Source of the DNA: Clostridiales bacterium
GTDB taxonomy: Bacteria > Bacillota > Clostridia > Lachnospirales > Lachnospiraceae
NCBI GenBank assembly: GCA_020860565.1
Contig: JAJBUA010000028.1
Coordinates: forward strand, 85,566-139,169
Direction of reading: 5' to 3'
DNA: 53,604 nt
The translations under genes were made by a program, and so were the position numbers. This document shows, piece by piece, positions 18,636-26,756 of this stretch. How positions within the stretch are numbered: the first letter of the stretch is position 1; every line of letters begins with the position of its first letter. Below the pieces are notes generated by a model. It saw nothing but the letters and a program-made list of their open reading frames with translations, was not told the origin of the DNA and did no database searches.

Positions 18636-19562
18636 TTACGCCTGAATCCCCAAAACAGTAATCAGCCCCGTAATCGCCACCAGACTGCACACGATCGACA
18701 GGCTGTTGATACAGCTTGCCATTCCTTCGTCCCCGCCGCACATGCCGGTATAGGCTGGCGCGACCGCGCTCAGCGGTGCAAAACACAACAGTACCATCGT
18801 CTGGCGGATCGCCAGTTCCAGCGGAAGTACCCGATAAATCACCACTGCCATAACCACTGCAAAGATATAACGAACAACCAGCACCTTCCCTACCTTCTGC
18901 AAGTATTCCGGTTTCAGTTCCAGATGAAAAAGGAGCCCAAGCATCAGCATCGCGACAAAGGAATTGGCTTTTGCCGCCGGTTCGATCAAAATCAGTATCG
19001 CATCCGGCAATTTCAGACCCGCAAGCGATATCAGGAACATCACCACATAGGTAACCGACGGCGCGCTCCTGATCAGACGTTTCCCAAAAGAAACCGCGTC
19101 AAAACCATGATGTTCCTCCGAGACATATTCGGCGGCAAACGCATAGGTAATCCCCGCGCACATAACGCTGTTGCCCAGATCCATCATACAGGCCGTCACT
19201 GTCCCGATCGTCGGAAGAAAGCTCTGTACAAACGGCAGACAGAATGCCCCGATATTATAGCCCGGCATACAGAGGATATTCATTGCCTGCTCACCTTTCG
19301 GCAGACCTCTCGACGTAACAGCGCCCACAATGATCATCAGGACATTCATCACCAGCCCGACCGCCGACACCAGCAGCATCGTCGCACTCATATCCTCGAT
19401 TCCCGCAAAATTCGTAATGATCGCGCAGGGGAGCGTAATATTGATCAGGATCTTTTTGATCCCGGCCCCGGTATCCTTTCCGACGATGCCAAACGTGTTC
19501 AGGCAAATTCCCACTACGATGATCAGCGCGAGCGAACCTGCCCGCAGTAAAACCTGTAACAT
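18636..19562 (-). CDS. AEC family membrane carrier
   Basis: 308 residues with about ten membrane segments of the auxin efflux carrier (AEC) family. Visible features are LPCAIITNFAGIE in the first half and a C-terminal LIRSAPSVTYVVMFL helix region. Bacterial members carry malate, lactate or other carboxylates; the substrate is not deducible. It appears to be a single-gene unit on the minus strand. The plus-strand AEC gene at 23552 is a distant paralogue. Confidence 0.85.
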   Translation of the reverse strand: MLQVLLRAGSLALIIVVGICLNTFGIVGKDTGAGIKKILINITLPCAIITNFAGIEDMSATMLLVSAVGLVMNVLMIIVGAVTSRGLPKGEQAMNILCMPGYNIGAFCLPFVQSFLPTIGTVTACMMDLGNSVMCAGITYAFAAEYVSEEHHGFDAVSFGKRLIRSAPSVTYVVMFLISLAGLKLPDAILILIEPAAKANSFVAMLMLGLLFHLELKPEYLQKVGKVLVVRYIFAVVMAVVIYRVLPLELAIRQTMVLLCFAPLSAVAPAYTGMCGGDEGMASCINSLSIVCSLVAITGLITVLGIQA

Positions 19563-19729
19563 AAAATAAATCTCCTTCGTATCTGCATTTTCTCTGATTT
19601 TTCATTCTGTTATGATCATATCACAAAATCAGACTGTGTCCTATCAGTTTTTAGACAGGAATCCCTGCGAGTATCTCTGTGTTCCATTCAATAATTCTTC
19701 ACGTTCCAGAGAGACACCATGATTGCAAC

Positions 19730-19765
19730 AATTCCCCGCTGCCAAAATACAGGCAGCGGGGAATT
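19730..19765. terminator. Hairpin downstream of cstA
   Basis: 13-bp perfect stem AATTCCCCGCTGC/GCAGCGGGGAATT with a ten-base loop, 40 bases after the minus-strand cstA stop. The T-rich side lies on the plus strand, so minus-strand termination would rely on the stem and a short TTGTT. Confidence 0.65.
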
Positions 19766-19804
19766 CTCTTCTTTTCATTATTTATTGTTTTCGATACAGA
19801 CCTT

Positions 19805-21511
19805 TTACTTCGCCTTCGCCGCCTGCCCCTGGAACGTATGAATACCCTCGATCACAAGAATAATCGCCAAGATTGTCATCGCCGCCGCAAAGAGGAACTG
19901 GAACCAGTCGCCCCATACAGCGCCGCCCGCTCCGATCAGGACGACCTTTTTCTGCACCGTCATAATCAGATAGGTCAGTGTCGCCGCCAGCATAAAGATC
20001 ATCGGGATAAAGAACATCTTATTATTCTTGCCCGCTTCTCCCAGCCAGGCAGCTACCGCCATCAGCGCGATACCGGCAAGAAGCTGGTTTGCCGCTCCGA
20101 AGAGCGCCCAGATCTGGCTCAGGCTCAGCGCGCCCAGAATACAACCGAGCACCACCATAAAGATCGTACCAACAAGCGGATGTGCCAGCAGCTTACGGAT
20201 GCCGGTCGCGTCCTGATAACTCTTCTCATCCTCCTTTAAGAACAGTTCTGAGAACATAAAGCGGCTCAGACGGGTACCGGTATCCAGACTGGTCAAAGCA
20301 AATACAGATACCGCCAACGTCAGAAGAGCCTTGATCACACCGTTAATCGAGGTTCCTTCTTCGCCAAACATCAGCGCAATTCCGCTTGCAAACGCTACGG
20401 ACGGTGAACCAAAGCCACCGCTGGTATAAGTCTGATAAACCATACCAACTGCGATCAGGGAAACGATACCCAGCGCCGACTCAATCAGCATGGAGCCATA
20501 GCCAATCGGCTTCGCGTCCTTCTCATTCGCCAGCTGCTTGGAGGACGTACCGGTTGCGATCAGGCTGTGGAAACCGGAGCACGCGCCGCAGGCCACCGTG
20601 ATGAACAGAGTCGGGAACAGAGTTCCGATACCGGTACTCCATCCGGTAAAGACCGGCATATCAAAGGTTGCGCTTCCTCCGCCAAAAGCGGCAAAGACGA
20701 TACCGATCACTGCGATTGCCATCATCGCGTACAGCAGGAAGCTGGAAAGATAATCGCGCGGCTGTAGCAGAATCCACACCGGCACCAGCGAAGCAATCGT
20801 GATATAGACACCGATAAAGACAATCCATGCGGTCCGTCCCATCGCAAAGCCGACATTCAGGCCAAACGCCAGCATCAGGATGATCGCGATAATGCCGAGA
20901 ATAGTCGCCGGAAGCGTCCCCAACCCCATGCGGTTCGTCAGGATGCCGTAAATAATTGCCAGTACGATAAAGAGCAGCGAAATGATCGCCGTCGTCTGGT
21001 TACCGGTCGGATTGGTCACCAGACCAAAGCCCTCACCTGCTGCAGTGTAAAAGGTACCCGCCACAACGTTGACAAACGATGCGATTACCAGCAGCAGCAC
21101 CAGAAGCGCAAAGATGGTAAACAGCTTCTGTGCCCGTTTTCCCATGGAATCATGAATAATCTCACCAACGGATTTGCCGTCATGACGGATGGAAGCAAAC
21201 AGGGAGCCGAAATCCTGAAGTCCTCCGACAAAGATGCCGCCAATGATACACCACAGAAATACCGGCAGCCAGCCAAATACTGACGCCTGGATCGGCCCGT
21301 TGATCGGACCTGCTCCTGCGATAGATGAAAAATGATGTCCCATCAGAACCGCAGGTTTCGCCGCGCAGTAATCTACGCCGTCCTCCAGTTCAATTGCGGG
21401 CGTTTTCCTCTTCGGGTCAATCCCCCACTGCTTTGCAAGCCATGATCCATAATAAACATATCCTATAATCAGAAGGACGATGGCCGCAAGAATGATCATT
21501 AATGCTGTCAT
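19805..21511 (-). CDS. cstA: CstA-family carbon starvation / peptide or pyruvate carrier
   Basis: 568 residues, about 15-16 membrane segments. Family motifs include HHFSSIAGAGPINGPIQA near residue 60 and TGTSSKQLANEKDAKPIGYG near 330. CstA proteins import peptides or pyruvate. This is the shorter clostridial form (E. coli CstA is about 700). The ribosome binding site AAAGGAGAGAAAC precedes ATG 21511. A gene for a soluble protein of unknown function lies 67 bases upstream on the same strand, and a promoter before that gene probably serves both. E. coli cstA is Crp-controlled; the promoter here carries a different dyad. Confidence 0.88.
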   Translation of the reverse strand: MTALMIILAAIVLLIIGYVYYGSWLAKQWGIDPKRKTPAIELEDGVDYCAAKPAVLMGHHFSSIAGAGPINGPIQASVFGWLPVFLWCIIGGIFVGGLQDFGSLFASIRHDGKSVGEIIHDSMGKRAQKLFTIFALLVLLLVIASFVNVVAGTFYTAAGEGFGLVTNPTGNQTTAIISLLFIVLAIIYGILTNRMGLGTLPATILGIIAIILMLAFGLNVGFAMGRTAWIVFIGVYITIASLVPVWILLQPRDYLSSFLLYAMMAIAVIGIVFAAFGGGSATFDMPVFTGWSTGIGTLFPTLFITVACGACSGFHSLIATGTSSKQLANEKDAKPIGYGSMLIESALGIVSLIAVGMVYQTYTSGGFGSPSVAFASGIALMFGEEGTSINGVIKALLTLAVSVFALTSLDTGTRLSRFMFSELFLKEDEKSYQDATGIRKLLAHPLVGTIFMVVLGCILGALSLSQIWALFGAANQLLAGIALMAVAAWLGEAGKNNKMFFIPMIFMLAATLTYLIMTVQKKVVLIGAGGAVWGDWFQFLFAAAMTILAIILVIEGIHTFQGQAAKAK

Positions 21512-21578
21512 ATGTTTCTCTCCTTTTTGATTCCCCGCACAAGGCGGGTTGCTTGTCCCGGTTCGGTTTTTTATCCCC

Positions 21579-22082
21579 TCATCTCAAACCGTTATTTATC
21601 ATGCGAACGAGCTTTTTCAGGTCCCGGCCCTGGCGGTTGGTATACGCCCTGCCCGAAGAAAGCTCGACAGCAAGCAGACGATAATGTGTCCACCCCTGAA
21701 AAGAGAAGCGATAGCTTTTATAACGCCGCAGCTTCGGCGCCAGCGCGGCCGCTCCTTCCGTAATGGTATCTGCCAGAATAATCAGCGTGACATCACTATT
21801 GCGATGATTTGCATGAGGCTTTACTCTGGCAAGTCCCCGCTCCCATGCCGTTTCATCCAGTCTGCGAAGAAGTTCTTCGTCCAGCAGATCCCGCGACGCG
21901 AAATAGACATAATCATTGGACTCTGCCTCGGATATCGTCGCGTTGCGCACCAGAAAAAACTGCTCATCATGGGAATGGAACTCCGCCTCCGCGTCAAACG
22001 GCGGTTCGATCTCCTCTCTGCGGACATTATAATAAGCCTCAAAAGCGCGTAAAAACCGATTTAACGCTTCTTTCTGATCCAT
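21579..22082 (-). CDS. Conserved hypothetical protein, upstream of cstA
   Basis: 167 residues, not recognised. Soluble, charged, with no signal peptide or membrane helix. It opens with a helical NRFLRAFEAYYNVRREE stretch and has HSHDEQFFLVRNATI, then VTLIILADTITEGAA and FSFQGWTHYRLLAVEL, an alternating beta-strand pattern. The 67-base gap to cstA and common strand suggest it works with or regulates the carrier. Start ATG 22082 is provisional: AGGAG is 13 bases away and the frame is open for 25 more codons upstream. Confidence 0.6.
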   Translation of the reverse strand: MDQKEALNRFLRAFEAYYNVRREEIEPPFDAEAEFHSHDEQFFLVRNATISEAESNDYVYFASRDLLDEELLRRLDETAWERGLARVKPHANHRNSDVTLIILADTITEGAAALAPKLRRYKSYRFSFQGWTHYRLLAVELSSGRAYTNRQGRDLKKLVRMINNGLR

Positions 22083-22210
22083 AATCGGCTCTTTCTCCTG
22101 TCGTTTACCTTCAAAAAATAAAATACCAGGGTACGACAAATCAGGCTGTATCAGCACATCTTTGTCTGCCCCGGCTTAATAATGAATGTCTCTTCTTAAA
22201 TTTCATAACG

Positions 22211-22239
22211 ATTCTAGCACGTTAACGTAAACAATGCAA
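22211..22239 (-). promoter_or_regulatory. Promoter of the unknown gene-cstA unit with spacer palindrome
   Basis: On the minus strand TTGCAT (22239-22234), 17 bases, TAGAAT (22216-22211). The spacer holds a perfect dyad ACGTTAACGT (22219-22228), a likely repressor site. The remaining 22083-22417 gap otherwise carries only the leader and the divergent promoter at 22356. Confidence 0.65.
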
Positions 22240-22355
22240 GTTATAACTTTTCTTTTTATTCTGGAAACCTTATCCATAAAACCATGAAACCAAAAGCAGA
22301 AAGCTGACTGCAAAAATTATGATACCTGACCTCATCCAGATACAACAGAATGCGG

Positions 22356-22384
22356 TTGACACTTCCTGATATAAATGATAAGTT
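22356..22384 (+). promoter_or_regulatory. Promoter of M20 peptidase-AEC unit
   Basis: Perfect TTGACA (22356-22361), 17-base spacer, TAAGTT (22379-22384). The -10 is weak; an ATAAGT one base upstream is an alternative. Confidence 0.55.
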
Positions 22385-22417
22385 AATCGAGTAGAGAAAG
22401 CAAAGGGGGAATGTACC

Positions 22418-23536
22418 ATGGAAAATCAACGAATGTACAATGAGCTGATCGAGCTTCTCACCACAGATTCTGCCTCCGGTGAGGAAAATCAGATTGCTGC
22501 GCTTCTCATAGATAAACTGACTGCTCTCGGTTTTACGGTCACAACGGATGAGACCGGAGAGACCTTCGGTGGACACTGTGGAAACGTACTGGCTGTACTG
22601 GATGGCAGTCTGCCGGGCTCTCTGCTCCTGTGTTCCCACATGGACCGCGTTCCCAATGGCCTCGGCATCAAACCAGTCGAAAAGGACGGCATCCTTTACT
22701 CGGACGGGACGACAATTCTCGCTGCGGACGATATCTCCGGCGTATGCGCGATCCTTGAGGGTGTCCGTCAGGTACTGGAGAGCGGGAAGGCGCATCCCAG
22801 ACTCGAACTTTATTTTACTGTCGGCGAAGAAGCCGGCCTGTATGGCGCCAAAGCCACTGACGTCTCGATCTTCCAGTCAAAGATCGGCTATATCTTTGAC
22901 TCACCGGGCGGCATCGGCCGTTTTGTCAACGCCGCTCCCGGACGTTATCAGCTGGGAGCCGATATCACGGGACTGGCCGCCCACGCAGGCAATGAACCGG
23001 AAAAAGGCATCGATGCGGCAAAGATCATGTGTGATATACTCTCCAGTTTGAAACAGAGACGGCTGGATCCGGTCACGACCTCCAACTTCCCGATTCTCAG
23101 CACCGGTTCTACCGCTCCCAACGTGGTCTGTGACTCCGCATCCTTCCGCGGCGAAGCGCGCAGCCGTGACCCGAAGACATTGTTGGACTATGTGAAATAT
23201 TTTGAAAAACACTGCACAGATATCGCTCAGGAAAAGGGTGCCGGGATCAAAATCATCAAAGAAGAAAGCTTCTTCCCGTTCCTCATTCCAGAGGATCATC
23301 CGGCGTTACTGACTGCCCGGAAAGCCTGTGAGATCATGGGGCTGAATTTCCGCACGGAACCCGGCGGTGGCGGCATGGACGCCAATATTTTCAATGCAAA
23401 GGGCATGGCCTGTATCGGGGTTGCTACCGGCTATACCAAAAATCACACCAAAGCGGAACAGCTGATTCTGGAGGACTTCTTCTTATCCGGCGACCTTGCA
23501 CGGGTATTAATCGAAACCTTTGGGGAAACGCTGTAA
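22418..23536 (+). CDS. M20 family peptidase (PepT-like)
   Basis: 372 residues. Metal ligands are seen in LLCSHMDRVP (His and Asp), ILAADDISGV (bridging Asp), the base/ligand pair in FTVGEEAGLYGA, and a late NHTKAEQLI. The lid domain has GLAAHAGNEPEKGIDA. This matches the peptidase T/PepT-like branch of M20 zinc aminopeptidases, acting on tripeptides or related amide bonds in the cytoplasm. GGGGG ribosome binding site upstream of ATG. An AEC carrier gene follows by 15 bases, suggesting export or import linked to peptide breakdown. Confidence 0.88.
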   Translation: MENQRMYNELIELLTTDSASGEENQIAALLIDKLTALGFTVTTDETGETFGGHCGNVLAVLDGSLPGSLLLCSHMDRVPNGLGIKPVEKDGILYSDGTTILAADDISGVCAILEGVRQVLESGKAHPRLELYFTVGEEAGLYGAKATDVSIFQSKIGYIFDSPGGIGRFVNAAPGRYQLGADITGLAAHAGNEPEKGIDAAKIMCDILSSLKQRRLDPVTTSNFPILSTGSTAPNVVCDSASFRGEARSRDPKTLLDYVKYFEKHCTDIAQEKGAGIKIIKEESFFPFLIPEDHPALLTARKACEIMGLNFRTEPGGGGMDANIFNAKGMACIGVATGYTKNHTKAEQLILEDFFLSGDLARVLIETFGETL

Positions 23537-23551
23537 TCGGGAGGAAAATCT

Positions 23552-24463
23552 ATGTTAGTCAGTATCTTAATCCGACAGATCATTATCATGGCTCTGCTGG
23601 CCGGAACCGGTCTCGTGCTGAGCAAAAAGGGGCTCTTGAGTGCCCAGGGAACCAAAGATCTGGGCGCCATCCTGCTCAAGCTCATCATCCCCTGTGTCGT
23701 CATCAAATCCTATATGGTGGAATGCACGGCTGAGCGGATAGCCGGTCTGGCCGCTTCGACGGTTCTCGCTCTAACCTCCTATATCCTCGCCATGGGGATC
23801 TCCTGGCTGGTCTACGGGAAACGCCATACGATTGAAAATTTTGCCGCTTCGTTCTGTAACGCCGGCTTCATCGGCATCCCGCTGGTGCAGGCCGTCGTCG
23901 GTAGCGAGGGGGTCTTTTACATCGCGATCTCCGTCGCCCTGCTGAATTTTTTTCAATGGACCTACGGCGTGTATATCATCACGGATTCCCGGGACGCGAT
24001 CTCACTGAAGACGATTGCAAAAAACCCTGTTGTCATCGCGCTTGTGATCGGACTCGTACTCTTCTTCGCGCCGATTCAGGTGCCGGAGATCATCTCCAGT
24101 ACGCTTGGTTATATCACCGGCATGAATACGCCGATCGCCATGCTCCTGATGGGGACCTATATGGCGCGGCTTTCGCCTGACAAGTTTTTTGCCAACAGCA
24201 AGGCATATCTCTGTGTACTCCTGCGCCTCGTGGGTATCCCGGCTGTGATCCTGCTTGTTTACCGGCTCCTGCCGATCACCAATGAGCAGGCTCTGATGAC
24301 ATCCTGGCTGGCGGCTATCACGCCGGTCGGCGTCAATATCTGTGTCTTTGCGCAGCAGTATGACTGTGACTATGAGCTCAGCGTGATTACGGTGTGCCTG
24401 AGTACGATTCTTTCTGTTGTGACGATACCGCTGATGTTTATGGCGGCGCAGGCGGTGCTGTAG
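23552..24463 (+). CDS. AEC family membrane carrier
   Basis: 303 residues, about ten membrane segments. Features are KLIIPCVVIKSYMVE in the N-terminal half, NAGFIGIPLVQAVVG, and TPIAMLLMGTYMA opening the second half. The 15-base gap after the M20 peptidase gene, with a GGAGG ribosome binding site, marks an operon. Substrate unknown; an amino acid or organic acid arising from peptide cleavage is one possibility. Confidence 0.87.
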   Translation: MLVSILIRQIIIMALLAGTGLVLSKKGLLSAQGTKDLGAILLKLIIPCVVIKSYMVECTAERIAGLAASTVLALTSYILAMGISWLVYGKRHTIENFAASFCNAGFIGIPLVQAVVGSEGVFYIAISVALLNFFQWTYGVYIITDSRDAISLKTIAKNPVVIALVIGLVLFFAPIQVPEIISSTLGYITGMNTPIAMLLMGTYMARLSPDKFFANSKAYLCVLLRLVGIPAVILLVYRLLPITNEQALMTSWLAAITPVGVNICVFAQQYDCDYELSVITVCLSTILSVVTIPLMFMAAQAVL

Positions 24464-24487
24464 TTATCCTGATTTTCCCCAGCAGTC

Positions 24488-25438
24488 TCAGATATGCAGC
24501 CGCCCATTCGCCTCCCGCAGCACCTGCACGGACTGTTCCAGCAGTCCCTGCTCCTGCGGCGTCAGATGGTACTCTACCAGATCGGTCACTCCGTATCGGT
24601 TCAGCACAGCGGGAATGCCGACATATACATCTGTGATGCCGTATTCGCCTTCCGGCATTACGCTGACCGCAAGCACGATTCTTTCATCGAGCAGAACTGC
24701 TTTGATGATGCGGGCTGCCACGGCCGCGATGCCGTAATTGGTCGCGCCTTTGTAGCGCATGATGCGGTTGCCGATCTGTGTGATCTCCTCCTGAATCTCG
24801 TCCAGACGGATTCCGCCAAGCTGCTCCGGATTATCTTCCAGAATGTCCAGAATCCGTTTACCGCCTACTGAGACCTGACTCCATGGGATGAACTGTGAGT
24901 TGCCGTGCTCTCCCATGCAATACCCGACTACGCTTCTCGAATCCACTTTCATCCGGTCTGCCAGAAACTCACACAACCGCGCGGAGTCCAGCGAACTGCC
25001 TGTCCCGATCACACGCTTCGGCGCGAATCCGGATACCCGCTGCACCAGATAGGTCATCACATCGACCGGATTGGTAATGACGACAAAGATGCCCTGAAAT
25101 CCGGTATCGATCACCTGCCGCGTAATCGAGGCGACCATCCCTTCCACCAGATCCTGCATGTCCAGCCGGGTCATGCCCTCTTTATAAGGCGCAGACACTG
25201 CGAAGACCACGATATCGGCGTCGTGGCAGTCTTCATAACTCCCCACTTCCACATTCATGCCCGTCTGCGAATATCCCATCGAATGGCGCAGATCCATAAC
25301 TTCTGCCCAGACCTTTTCTTTCCTCATATCGATCAACCGCAGGTCGCTGCACACATTCTGAATCACCAGATGATGTGCCAGCGCTGTCCCCACATTACCG
25401 GCTCCGATAATCACGACCTTACTTCTGCCCATTGCCAT
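24488..25438 (-). CDS. L-lactate dehydrogenase-like L-2-hydroxyacid dehydrogenase
   Basis: 316 residues of the LDH/MDH fold. NAD-binding IIGAGNVGTALA, the substrate loop SAPYKEGMTRLDM, VITNPVDVMTYL, GTGSSLDSARL with the substrate-binding Arg, and the catalytic His in GYCMGEHGNSQF are present. The loop residue that is Gln in lactate and Arg in malate dehydrogenases aligns with Tyr here, so substrate choice may differ from plain lactate dehydrogenase. GGAGG precedes ATG 25438. It lies 50 bases downstream of the chromate-transporter pair on the same strand and may be read from their promoter. Confidence 0.85.
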   Translation of the reverse strand: MAMGRSKVVIIGAGNVGTALAHHLVIQNVCSDLRLIDMRKEKVWAEVMDLRHSMGYSQTGMNVEVGSYEDCHDADIVVFAVSAPYKEGMTRLDMQDLVEGMVASITRQVIDTGFQGIFVVITNPVDVMTYLVQRVSGFAPKRVIGTGSSLDSARLCEFLADRMKVDSRSVVGYCMGEHGNSQFIPWSQVSVGGKRILDILEDNPEQLGGIRLDEIQEEITQIGNRIMRYKGATNYGIAAVAARIIKAVLLDERIVLAVSVMPEGEYGITDVYVGIPAVLNRYGVTDLVEYHLTPQEQGLLEQSVQVLREANGRLHI

Positions 25439-25487
25439 AATTACAGCCTCCTTTGCGATATTCCGACAAACCGTACGTTTTCTCCAA

Positions 25488-26066
25488 TCACACTCCGGCG
25501 AAATGGAATACTACTCCAATCACCGCTGATGCCGCAATGAAGACGACCGGATGCAGTCCCTTTGTTTTCCTGCACCGCGCCGTAAAATAATACAGGATCA
25601 CCATCAGGATCACACAGGGAATGCTCACATTTTCCACATGGATCCCTTCAGAAGTATCCCCAAAAAGCACCAGCATCACAACGGACAGCCCTGCCGCCCC
25701 GATCAGGCCGGTTGACGCCGGACGCAGCCCGTAGAAAGCGGACTCTACATATTTGCTGTCCTTAAATGCATTCAGAAACCCTGCAATAATCAGGATAATG
25801 ATAACCGATGGCGTAATCAGACCAACCGTCGCTACAACAGAACCAGGAACTCCACCGCTGGTAAAGCCGACATACGTCGCCATATTAACGCCGATCGGTC
25901 CCGGCGTGGATTCGGAGATCGCCACCATATTGGCAAGCTGTGCGTAAGAAAACCAGCCCGTCTTGTCGGAAATGTCATACAGGAAGGGCAACGTTGCCAT
26001 ACCCCCGCCGATTGCAAAAAGCCCTGCCTTGAAAAATTCATAATAAAGACGCAGATAAAGCATCAT
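25488..26066 (-). CDS. Chromate transporter family protein, second half-subunit
   Basis: 192 residues, five to six membrane segments. The ChrA domain shows AGLFAIGGGMATLPFLYD and STPGPIGVNMATYVGF. In many Firmicutes ChrA is split into two short genes whose products pair; this gene overlaps its partner by four bases (ATGA). The family exports chromate in Proteobacteria, but short pairs in gut anaerobes have unproven substrates. Confidence 0.87.
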   Translation of the reverse strand: MMLYLRLYYEFFKAGLFAIGGGMATLPFLYDISDKTGWFSYAQLANMVAISESTPGPIGVNMATYVGFTSGGVPGSVVATVGLITPSVIIILIIAGFLNAFKDSKYVESAFYGLRPASTGLIGAAGLSVVMLVLFGDTSEGIHVENVSIPCVILMVILYYFTARCRKTKGLHPVVFIAASAVIGVVFHFAGV

Positions 26067-26605
26067 GACTTCTGCACCTCCTTATTTTTCAGCAGGATAC
26101 CGACCACTCCCGCGATAAAGACGAAGACGACCGGCGAAAGGTCTGTTACGGTCGAGCCAATCAGCACCAGAATAAAGAGCGCCAGCGTCGATTTGTCAAT
26201 GACCGCTTTTTTCCACAGCTTGATGACCGCGTTAAAGATCAGCACACAGACGCAGATCCGGATCCCGGCAAACGCGTTCTGCACAATCGCCAGATCCGAA
26301 AAGTTCTGGATAAATGCGGCAATTACCGTAATAATAACCAGCGATGGAAATACCACGCCCAGCGTAGCGACGATGCCTCCCGCAATCCCGGCGGTCTTCT
26401 GTCCTACGAAGGTCGCAGTATTAACTGCAATCACTCCGGGCGTACACTGGCCGATCGCATAATAATCCATCAGTTCATTCTCGGTCGCCCAGCCGCGTTT
26501 TTCCACGACTTCCTTCTGGAGCATCGGAAGCATCGCGTACCCGCCGCCAAACGTCAGCCCGCCGATCCTGGCAAACGTAAAAAACAAGTCCACTAACTGA
26601 TTCAA
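26063..26605 (-). CDS. Chromate transporter family protein, first half-subunit
   Basis: 180 residues with the signature GGLTFGGGYAMLPMLQKEV and QCTPGVIAVNTATFVG, plus five membrane segments. TTG start with AAAGGAG 8 bases upstream. It is the first gene of the unit behind the promoter at 26646-26674 and is translationally coupled to the second half-subunit. Confidence 0.87.
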   Translation of the reverse strand: MNQLVDLFFTFARIGGLTFGGGYAMLPMLQKEVVEKRGWATENELMDYYAIGQCTPGVIAVNTATFVGQKTAGIAGGIVATLGVVFPSLVIITVIAAFIQNFSDLAIVQNAFAGIRICVCVLIFNAVIKLWKKAVIDKSTLALFILVLIGSTVTDLSPVVFVFIAGVVGILLKNKEVQKS

Positions 26606-26645
26606 AGCTTTTTCTCCTTTACTAATTTCAGTTCAATGCTTTGCT

Positions 26646-26674
26646 ATTCTACACCATCCATTACCAAATTGCAA
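26646..26674 (-). promoter_or_regulatory. Sigma-A promoter for the split chromate transporter
   Basis: Minus strand TTGCAA (26674-26669), 17-base spacer, TAGAAT (26651-26646). About 40 bases to the TTG start. Confidence 0.65.
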
Positions 26675-26756
26675 TCGTCCCGTCTGCTCTCGGCTCGGTT
26701 CCCGCCACATAGCTGCCGTCATCCATCGCGTTACGCCCCTGTTTCTTTCCCTCTGA

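Noticed and set aside
18516-19550. 344-codon plus-strand open frame rich in His, Arg and Gln
   Set aside because: Composition is that of a reversed membrane-protein gene (AEC carrier), not of a real protein.
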